In this document: positions 5,545 through 12,063 of the stretch, piece after piece
Layout of the letters: every line of letters begins with the position of its first letter
How positions within the stretch are numbered: the first letter of the stretch is position 1
Source of the DNA: CALZJC01 sp041574955
GTDB taxonomy: Bacteria; Acidobacteriota; Thermoanaerobaculia; Multivoradales; JAHEKO01
NCBI GenBank assembly: GCA_041574955.1
Contig: JBFGNS010000118.1
Location: 1-13,438, forward strand
Reading direction: 5' to 3'
DNA: 13,438 nt
Notes under the pieces: generated by a model
What the model saw: the letters and a program-made list of their open reading frames with translations, nothing else
Database searches by the model: none
Told to the model about the DNA's origin: nothing
Program-made: the position numbers and the translations under genes

Positions 5545-8523
5545 ATGAATGGATTTACCCACTGGCGCCGCGCCGTCGCGGTTGCCGCTGCCCTGCTGCT
5601 GGGCGTCACGGGCGTGGCGTTCGGTCAGGCGCAGACCGGCAACCTGTACGGCACGGTCGTCGACAACCAGGGCGAAGCGCTGCCCGGCGTGACCATCACG
5701 GTCAGCGGCATCGGCGCCCCCCGCGTCATGGTGACCAACGCCGAGGGCCAGTTCCGGCTGCTCAGCCTTGATCCCGGTATGTATTCGATGACCGCGGAGC
5801 TCGAGGGGTTCTCGACCGTCGAGTACCCGAAGATCGAGATCCGCGTCGGCCGGAATACGACCATCGAGATCACGCTGACTCCGGCGGTCGAGGACGTCAT
5901 CACCGTGACCTCGGAGAGCCCGCTGCTGGACGAGCGCAGGGCTCAGCTGGGTACCACGATCACCCAGGCCGAGCTCGAGCGCATCCCGACGGCGCGCGAC
6001 CCCTGGTCGGTCCTCAACCAGACCCCGGGCGTTCTCACCGACCGCATCAACGTGGGCGGCAACGAGAGCGGCCAGCAGGCGGTCTTCCTGGGCCCCGGCT
6101 CCAACAGTGACGAGAACACCTTCGCCGTCGACGGCGTGGTGATCACCGACATGGAAGCCGTTGGCGCCTCGCCGACCTACTACGACTTCGACCAGTTCAC
6201 CGAGATGCAGATCACGACCGGCGGCACCGACGTTTCGACGTCGACCGCGGGCGTGACCATGAACCTGGTGACCAAGCGCGGCACCAACGACCCGCGCGGT
6301 TCGGCCCGCTTCCTGCTGACCGACCCCGTGCTGTGGAAGACGGCCGGCCTCGAGCAGGGCTCGACCGACGTCTCCGGTCAGCTGGCGCGCCTCGGTCAGC
6401 CGGGCGTGCGCAGGACCCAGACCTCGATCTCGGGCAACTCCATCAACGAGATCCTCGACCTCGGCGTCGAGGGCGGCGGTCCGGCGATCCAGGACAAGCT
6501 GTGGCTGTGGGGCTCCTACGGCCGTAACGACATCAAGATCATCGCCGCCGGCGGTACCGCGGACAACACCCTGCTCGAGAACATCGCGTTCAAGGTGAAC
6601 GCCCAGGTGTCGGGCTCGAACTCCGGCGTCGTCTCGTTCAACCGCGGCGACAAGATCAAGGATGGCCGTGGTGCCGGCCCGAGCCGCGCGCTCGAGACCA
6701 CCTGGGACCAGAGCGGCCCGTCGGAGATCTGGAAGGCCGAGGACACTCACGTGTTCAACTCGAACTTCTACCTCACCGGCCTGTGGTCGTTGGTCGACGG
6801 TGGCTTCCAGCTGATTCCCAAGGGCGGCCTGACCGACAGCTCCCCCGAGGCGCTGTGGGATTCCGATGGCGTCTTCAAGAACAGCTACATCGGCGGCGGT
6901 GACAACCGCGACACCGAGCTGTGGCAGGTCGACGGCTCCTACTTCTTCAACACCGGGAGCGCCACCAACCACGAGATCAAGTTCGGTGCGCAGTTCCGTG
7001 AGTTCGAGGTGACCAGCAACTTCCGCTGGCCCGGCGAGCGCCACGTGCTGAACATCGCCGGCGAGAACTTCGGGACCAGCCAGCCGGTGAACTTCTTCCA
7101 GGTTGGCCGCGAGGGTCCCAACACCAAGACCTCCGACTACCAGCACCTCTGGGTGCAGGACACCATCTCGAGCGGCAACTGGACCTTCAACGTCGGCTTC
7201 CGCATGGACCAGCAGGAGGGTCAGAACCTCCCCGCCTCCGTGTCGCCGCCGTGCCAGCCCAGCTGCTCGGACGGCTCCACCTTCCCGATCTTCGGCGGTG
7301 CCGACCTGGTGTTCCCGGGCAACACGCCGGAGTACGGTGACTGGCAGACCATCACGCCGCGCGTCGGCGTGACCTACGCCCTCGGGCCACAGCGCAAGAC
7401 CCTGCTGCGGGCCAGCTACTCGCAGTTCGCGCAGCAGCTCGCCAGCTCGGCGCACGTCGGCTCCATCAACCCGGTGGGCTCGGCCTACGCCTACTACCTC
7501 TTCTACGACGGCGACGGCGACCGGCTCTACGACAACGGCGAGTCGAAGTTCTTCCTGTTCGGAAGCGGCTTCAACCCGTTGGATCCGCTGGCCGCTTCGT
7601 CGTCCAACGAGTACGCCCGCGGTCTCGATCCTGAGATCACCAACGAGATCGCGCTCGGCGTCGAGCACGCCTTCCTGCCCGAGTTCGTGGTCAGCGCCCA
7701 GTACACCTGGCGCAAGACCGACGACATCATCACCAGCTTCACGAAGATCGTGGACGGCTCGACGGTTCGCCGCGCGACCCGTGGTGACTACGAGCTGGTC
7801 CCGACGCCGCTGACCGGGCAGAACCCGGACGGCTCTTCCTACAGCGAGCCGTACTACACGCTGCGCTCGGGCCTCGACTACTTCGGCGGCTCGGTCATCG
7901 ACAACTCGGAGCGGTCCATCGAGTACTCGGGCGTCGCGCTCGGCTTCACCAAGCGCCTCGCCAACCGCTGGATGGCCCGCGGCTACTTCAACTACGGCGA
8001 GCCCAAGTGGGACGTGCCGGCCAGCTTCCTGGCCCAGGTCGATCCCACCGACGGCGTGGGCGGCGGCGACAACGACGGCGCCCTGTTCGCCGAGCAGTCG
8101 GGCGGCTCCGGTAACAAGGGAGACGTCTTCCTGCAGTCGACCTGGTCGGCCAACCTCAACGGCATGTACCAGTTCCCGTGGTTCGACGTGGCGGTCAACA
8201 TCTTCGCCCGCGAGGGGTACCCGCTGCCGTACTTCCGCAGCGTCACCCCGTCGGACGGCGTGTCCCGCTCCGTCACCACCACGGGCGGCGTCATCGACGC
8301 CATCCGTACCGAGGACGTCCTGACTGTCGACCTCAGCCTGTCCAAGGAGTTCCGGGCGAGCGACAACTTCAGCCTGACGTTCCAGCTGGATGCGTTCAAC
8401 CTGTTCGACGAGCAGTACGTCCTGCAGCGTGAGCGCAACCTCTCCAGCAGCCGCGCCAACCACCTCGACGAGGTGCTCAGCCCGCGCATCTACCGCGCTG
8501 GCGTCCGCCTCAGCTGGCGGTAA
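5545..8523 (+). CDS. Oar-like TonB-dependent receptor with carboxypeptidase-regulatory domain
   Basis: 992 residues, outer membrane. The signal peptide is residues 1 to about 28 (RRAVAVAAALLLGVTGVAFG). Residues 32-113 form a carboxypeptidase-regulatory-like beta-sandwich (NLYGTVVDNQGEALPGVTIT ... NAEGQFRLLSLDPGMYSM ... LEGF). Residues about 115-250 form the plug, with ITQAELERIPTARDPWSVLN, FAVDGVVITD (193-202) and FDQFTEMQITTGG followed by NLVTKRGTN. The rest is a beta-barrel of alternating aromatic strands ending YRAGVRLSWR, a typical outer-membrane C terminus. A loop at 655-666 (DGDGDRLYDNGE) resembles a calcium-binding D-x-D-x-D loop, and a two-cysteine loop (CQPSC) lies near residues 570-574. 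No TonB box is evident. It would import or bind a ligand in a TonB-dependent way; the ligand is unknown. Its own promoter and strong terminator make it a single-gene transcript. Confidence 0.93.
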   Translation: MNGFTHWRRAVAVAAALLLGVTGVAFGQAQTGNLYGTVVDNQGEALPGVTITVSGIGAPRVMVTNAEGQFRLLSLDPGMYSMTAELEGFSTVEYPKIEIRVGRNTTIEITLTPAVEDVITVTSESPLLDERRAQLGTTITQAELERIPTARDPWSVLNQTPGVLTDRINVGGNESGQQAVFLGPGSNSDENTFAVDGVVITDMEAVGASPTYYDFDQFTEMQITTGGTDVSTSTAGVTMNLVTKRGTNDPRGSARFLLTDPVLWKTAGLEQGSTDVSGQLARLGQPGVRRTQTSISGNSINEILDLGVEGGGPAIQDKLWLWGSYGRNDIKIIAAGGTADNTLLENIAFKVNAQVSGSNSGVVSFNRGDKIKDGRGAGPSRALETTWDQSGPSEIWKAEDTHVFNSNFYLTGLWSLVDGGFQLIPKGGLTDSSPEALWDSDGVFKNSYIGGGDNRDTELWQVDGSYFFNTGSATNHEIKFGAQFREFEVTSNFRWPGERHVLNIAGENFGTSQPVNFFQVGREGPNTKTSDYQHLWVQDTISSGNWTFNVGFRMDQQEGQNLPASVSPPCQPSCSDGSTFPIFGGADLVFPGNTPEYGDWQTITPRVGVTYALGPQRKTLLRASYSQFAQQLASSAHVGSINPVGSAYAYYLFYDGDGDRLYDNGESKFFLFGSGFNPLDPLAASSSNEYARGLDPEITNEIALGVEHAFLPEFVVSAQYTWRKTDDIITSFTKIVDGSTVRRATRGDYELVPTPLTGQNPDGSSYSEPYYTLRSGLDYFGGSVIDNSERSIEYSGVALGFTKRLANRWMARGYFNYGEPKWDVPASFLAQVDPTDGVGGGDNDGALFAEQSGGSGNKGDVFLQSTWSANLNGMYQFPWFDVAVNIFAREGYPLPYFRSVTPSDGVSRSVTTTGGVIDAIRTEDVLTVDLSLSKEFRASDNFSLTFQLDAFNLFDEQYVLQRERNLSSSRANHLDEVLSPRIYRAGVRLSWR

Positions 8524-8546
8524 GCGGTAAACCCGCAGTAACTTCA

Positions 8547-8580
8547 CGCCGGGGGGATCCTCCCCCCGGCGTTTTTTTTT
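8547..8580 (+). terminator. Intrinsic terminator of the receptor gene
   Basis: An 11-bp perfect stem (cgccgggggga, 8547-8557, with tccccccggcg, 8561-8571), a 3-nt loop (tcc) and nine Ts (8572-8580) start 24 nt after the receptor stop codon. It should separate the receptor from the downstream three-gene unit. Confidence 0.95.
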
Positions 8581-8591
8581 GCCCGCGGCAA

Positions 8592-8629
8592 CCGGCGGTG
8601 ACAGGCCGGCGGTGACGGCCGGCGGTGAC
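8592..8629 (+). repeat. Three direct copies of ccggcggtgac
   Basis: Exact 11-bp copies lie at 8592-8602, 8606-8616 and 8619-8629. The third runs into the left arm of the 18-bp inverted repeat that follows. They could be slippage products or binding-site iterations; nothing in the sequence decides which. Confidence 0.8.
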
Positions 8630-8692
8630 AGGATACTCAGACGACCGCCGTCGCAGAGCAGCATTGCCGGTGGCCTGAGTATCCTGTCACCG
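8623..8692. repeat. 18-bp perfect inverted repeat, possible REP- or MITE-like element
   Basis: cggtgacaggatactcag (8623-8640) is repeated in perfect reverse complement at 8675-8692, with a 34-nt centre. Inside, after a 3x3 mismatch, accg (8644-8647) pairs with cggt (8668-8671), so the whole element can fold as one long hairpin. It has no T-run and sits after a complete terminator, so a termination role is unlikely. Its size and intergenic position suit a REP-type palindrome or a small non-autonomous mobile element, but no transposase is in the window. Confidence 0.75.
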
Positions 8693-8709
8693 TTGTTGTC
8701 TGCAACGGT
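8689..8709 (+). repeat. 7-bp inverted repeat overlapping the right arm
   Basis: accgttg (8689-8695) pairs with caacggt (8703-8709) around the 7-nt loop ttgtctg. It shares bases with the right arm of the larger 18-bp inverted repeat, so the two structures would compete in RNA or cruciform form. Confidence 0.5.
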
Positions 8710-8744
8710 CCAATGCCCGGCACCGAACCTGCATCCCCCTGGTG

Positions 8745-8750
8745 TAGACT
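8745..8750 (+). promoter_or_regulatory. Weak candidate -10 box for the TPR/sulfatase-like unit
   Basis: TAGACT at 8745-8750 lies 64 nt before the ATG at 8814, in the only gap between the terminator and the gene. No good -35 hexamer is found at the expected distance, so this is a tentative call. AGGAG at 8801-8805, 8 nt before the ATG, is the clear ribosome binding site. Confidence 0.25.
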
Positions 8751-8813
8751 GACCCGGCCGCGCGGCACGGTTCGCCCGACCGGCACCCCCACCACGACCC
8801 AGGAGTCACCCCG

Positions 8814-9941
8814 ATGCGCTCGATCCGCACGCTAGCCGCCCTGAGCCTCCTAATCATCGTCGCTGCCGCGGTGCCGGCAGCCGCCCAGGACTGGAAGGGG
8901 CGCGGCCGCGTCGAGGGCGTGGTCACCACCGAGGACGACAAGCCGATCGAAGGTGTCAAGGTGACGCTCCACCCGGCCAACGACCCCGAGAACGGACCCG
9001 AGCCGCTGTACACCAACAAGAAGGGCCGCTGGAGCTACCTCGGCCTGGCCGGCGGCACCTGGCGGATCGTCCTCGACAGGGAGGGCTACATGGGCTCCGA
9101 GGGGACGGTGCAGGTGAGCGAGTTCGCGCGCGGCAAGCCGGTGGTGGTGAAGCTGCGGGCCAACCCGTTCGCCGGCATCGGGCGCGGAGACGAGCTGCTC
9201 GAGCAGAAAGACTACGCCGGCGCGCGCAAGGAGTACGAGACCGCCCTGCCGCTGCTGCCGCCCGAGCAGCAGGTGCGGCTGCGCGCCCGCATCGGCGACA
9301 CCTACTTCGAGCAGGGCGACGTCGACTCGGCGCTCGGCGTCTACCAGGCGATCGTCGGCGAGCTCGAGCCCTCCGAGCGGGCGCACGTCGTCCTCCGGCT
9401 GGCCGACATCCAGGCCCGCAGGGGCAACCTGGCGGCCGCCCGGGCGCGCTACGAAGAGGCGGTACCGCTGCTGGGGCCGGGCGACAGGGGAGCGGTCCTG
9501 GTCTCGATCGCGCAGACCCACGACCAGGAGGGCAACCGCGCGCAGGCCATCGCCACCCTCGAGCGCGCCCTCGAGCAGAGCCCCGACAACGTGCCGGTGC
9601 TGCAGCTGATCGCCGATCTGCTGAGCCGCGAGGGCCGTGACGAAGAGGCCGAGGCCTACCTGGCCAGGCTGCCCGAGGACGTCAAGCTGCCCTCCGACAT
9701 GGTGCTCAACCTCGGCATCCGGCTGTACAACGAGGGCCAGGTGGACGAGGCCATGCCCCACTTCGAGCGCGCCGTCGAGGAGAACCCCAAGCTGCCCGAC
9801 GCCTACTACTACCGCGGCCTGGTCTACCTCAGCCGGCAGGAGAACGCCGCCGCCAAGGCCGACTTCTTGAAGCTGCTGGAGCTCGCCCCGAAGCACGCCA
9901 AGGCGGACGAGGTGCGCGACTTCCTGAGCTACCTCGAGTAG
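8814..9941 (+). CDS. Secreted carboxypeptidase-regulatory-like / TPR protein
   Basis: 375 residues. A signal peptide covers residues 1-24 (TLAALSLLIIVAAAVPAAA), with likely cleavage before Gln25, so the product is periplasmic or secreted. Residues 31-114 form a carboxypeptidase-regulatory-like sandwich (GRVEGVVTTEDDKPIEGVKV ... NKKGRWSYLGLAGGTWRIVL ... REGY), the same fold class as in the receptor upstream. Residues about 120-375 are around six to seven TPR-like helical repeats (GDELLEQKDYAGARKEYETA, IGDTYFEQGDVDSALGVYQA, LGIRLYNEGQVDEAMPHFER and others). No catalytic motif is seen, so it is probably a binding or scaffold protein. AGGAG sits 8 nt before the ATG. The next gene starts 7 nt after its stop with a poor ribosome site, so the two are probably translationally coupled. 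The substrate or partner is unknown. Confidence 0.9.
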   Translation: MRSIRTLAALSLLIIVAAAVPAAAQDWKGRGRVEGVVTTEDDKPIEGVKVTLHPANDPENGPEPLYTNKKGRWSYLGLAGGTWRIVLDREGYMGSEGTVQVSEFARGKPVVVKLRANPFAGIGRGDELLEQKDYAGARKEYETALPLLPPEQQVRLRARIGDTYFEQGDVDSALGVYQAIVGELEPSERAHVVLRLADIQARRGNLAAARARYEEAVPLLGPGDRGAVLVSIAQTHDQEGNRAQAIATLERALEQSPDNVPVLQLIADLLSREGRDEEAEAYLARLPEDVKLPSDMVLNLGIRLYNEGQVDEAMPHFERAVEENPKLPDAYYYRGLVYLSRQENAAAKADFLKLLELAPKHAKADEVRDFLSYLE

Positions 9942-9948
9942 CCGGGCG

Positions 9949-12063
9949 ATGAGCGGGTCGCGGCGGCGAACCGCCTGGCTGGCGCTGGCGCTCGCCGTGG
10001 CGTGCGGCGGCGAGCGCGAGCCGGCGGCGGACGCGGCTCGGCCGGCACCGGTGGCGGCCAACACGCGGCCGGCCGCCGAGCTGCCGCCGGTGCGCGACGT
10101 CCTGCTGGTCACCATCGACACGCTGCGTGCCGACGCGCTCGGCTTCGCCGGCAACCCGCGCGCCGCCACCCCGGCGCTCGACCGGCTGGCGGCGGGCGGG
10201 CGCGTCTACACCGCGGCGCGGGCGCACAACGTGATGACGCTGCCGTCGCACGCCAACATCCTCACCGGCCGACTGCCGTACCAGCACGGCGTGCGCGACA
10301 ACAGCGGCTTCGTGCTGCCGACAGGCGTGCCGACCCTCGCCGAGCTGCTCGGCGCCGCCGGCTTCGCCACCGCCGCGGTGATCAGCGCCTTCCCGCTCGA
10401 CGCCCGCTTCGGCCTGGCGCGCGGCTTCGAACTCTACGACGACCGCTACCCCGAGGGCGGCCAGGGCAGCGACTTCACGCCGCCCGAGCGGCACGGCGGC
10501 GAGGTGGTCGCCGCCGGCCTCGACTGGTGGCGGCAGAACGAGGGCCGGCGCCGCTTCCTGTGGCTCCACCTGTTCGAGCCGCACGCCCCGTACGAGCCGC
10601 CGGCGCCGTTCGCCGAGCGGTTCGCAGCCGAGCCGTATCTCGGCGAGGTGGCCGCCGCCGACGCCTACCTGGCGCCGATCCTCGAGGCCGTCACGGCCGA
10701 CGGCGGGCCGACGGCGCTGGTGGTAGTGACCTCGGACCACGGTGAGGCGCTGGGCGAGCACGGCGAGACGACCCACGGACTGTTCGCCTACGAAGCCACG
10801 CTCAAGGTGCCGCTGGTGGTGTGGGCCGACGGCCTCGAGCCGGCGGTGGACGACCGCCCGGCCCGCCACGTCGATCTGCTGCCGACGGTGCTGGCGGCGG
10901 CCGGCGTCGAGACGCCCGCCGGGCTGCCCGGCCGCTCGCTGCTGGCGGCCAGCGCCGGCGACGAGGTGACCTACTTCGAGGCGCTGTCGGCGAGCTACAA
11001 CCGCGGCTGGGCGCCGCTGCGCGGCGTGGTCGCCGGCGGCCACAAGCTGATCGCGCTGCCGCTGCCGGAGCTGTACGACCTGGCCGGCGATCCGGGCGAG
11101 GAGCGCAACCTGTACGACGCGGAGCGCGACCGGGCGCGCCGGCTGGGCGCGCTGCTGCCGGCGGCCTCCGCTCCCGGCGGCGGGCGCGCCGAGAGCTCGG
11201 CCGACGAGGCCGCCGCGCTGCGCAGCCTGGGCTATATCACCGGCAGCGCGCCGCTCAAGCCGTCGTACGGCCCGCAGGACGACCCCAAGCGGCTGGTCGA
11301 GCTGGACCGCCAGATGCACCGCTTCATCGACCTCTACCAGCGCGGCCGGCTGGCCGAGGCGGTCGAGCTGGCGCGCGGCATCGTCGACCGCCGGCCCGGC
11401 ATGGGGGTTGCCCACTACTACCTGGCACAGGCGCTGCTCGAGATGGGGCGGGCGCAGGAGGCGGCGGAGGTGATGCTGGCCGCCTACCGCGCCGGCGTCG
11501 CCACCGCTCCGCTGGTGCGCCAGCTCGGCCTCACCCTGGCCGAGCTGGGGGCCGCCGAGCGCGCGGTCGAGCTGCTCTCCCCGCTCGCCGGCGACCGCGA
11601 CCCCGATCTGCTCAACGCGCTCGGCACGGTCCTCGCCGAGGCCGGCCGGCTGGCCGAGGCCAAATCGACGATCGAGCGCGTCTTCGCCGCCGACCCGCGC
11701 AACCCGGGCGCCCACCAGGGACTGGCGCTGGTGGCGCTCCGGCGCTCGGACTGGCCGGAGGCCGCGCGCCAGGCCGAGCTGGCGCTCGAGCTCAACCCGG
11801 CGCTGCCGCTGGCCTGGAACTACCTGGGAGCGGCGCGCTACAACCTGGGCCGCAAGCGGCCGGCGATCGAGGCCTGGGAGCGGTCGCTGGCGCTGGCGCC
11901 GGACAACTTCGACGTGCTCTACAACGTCGGCTTCATCGCCGCCGAGGTGGGCGACGTCCGGCGCGCCCGCGCCGCCCTCGAGCGCTTCGTGGCGGCCGCG
12001 CCGGCGCGCTACGCCGACGATGTCGGCAAGGCCGAGGAGCTGCTCGGACGGCTGCCGGGATGA
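9949..12063 (+). CDS. Sulfatase-fold lipoprotein with C-terminal TPRs
   Basis: 704 residues. The N terminus (RRRTAWLALALAVACGG) has a lipobox with Cys19, so the protein is membrane-anchored on the exported side. Residues about 49-395 belong to the alkaline phosphatase/sulfatase superfamily (PF00884-like): VTIDTLRAD with metal ligand Asp57, MTLPSHANILTGRLPYQHGV at 96-115, LHLFEPHAPYEPP at 206-218, and TSDHGEALGEHGETTHG with Asp263, His264 and His276. The position of the formylglycine-forming Cys holds Thr97, and the usual Arg holds His101, so a classic sulfatase mechanism is unlikely. After the LRSLGYITG hinge (425-432), residues about 445-700 form six or so TPRs. It is flanked by the TPR protein gene (7-nt gap) and a paralogue (ATGA overlap). 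Likely hydrolysis or transfer at an ester bond; the substrate is unknown. Confidence 0.9.
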   Translation: MSGSRRRTAWLALALAVACGGEREPAADAARPAPVAANTRPAAELPPVRDVLLVTIDTLRADALGFAGNPRAATPALDRLAAGGRVYTAARAHNVMTLPSHANILTGRLPYQHGVRDNSGFVLPTGVPTLAELLGAAGFATAAVISAFPLDARFGLARGFELYDDRYPEGGQGSDFTPPERHGGEVVAAGLDWWRQNEGRRRFLWLHLFEPHAPYEPPAPFAERFAAEPYLGEVAAADAYLAPILEAVTADGGPTALVVVTSDHGEALGEHGETTHGLFAYEATLKVPLVVWADGLEPAVDDRPARHVDLLPTVLAAAGVETPAGLPGRSLLAASAGDEVTYFEALSASYNRGWAPLRGVVAGGHKLIALPLPELYDLAGDPGEERNLYDAERDRARRLGALLPAASAPGGGRAESSADEAAALRSLGYITGSAPLKPSYGPQDDPKRLVELDRQMHRFIDLYQRGRLAEAVELARGIVDRRPGMGVAHYYLAQALLEMGRAQEAAEVMLAAYRAGVATAPLVRQLGLTLAELGAAERAVELLSPLAGDRDPDLLNALGTVLAEAGRLAEAKSTIERVFAADPRNPGAHQGLALVALRRSDWPEAARQAELALELNPALPLAWNYLGAARYNLGRKRPAIEAWERSLALAPDNFDVLYNVGFIAAEVGDVRRARAALERFVAAAPARYADDVGKAEELLGRLPG

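Noticed and set aside
5539..8664. A 1041-codon open frame on the minus strand across the receptor gene
   Set aside because: Antisense to a clear TonB-dependent receptor, low-complexity composition, no start signal; it also crosses the receptor terminator and the palindromic element.
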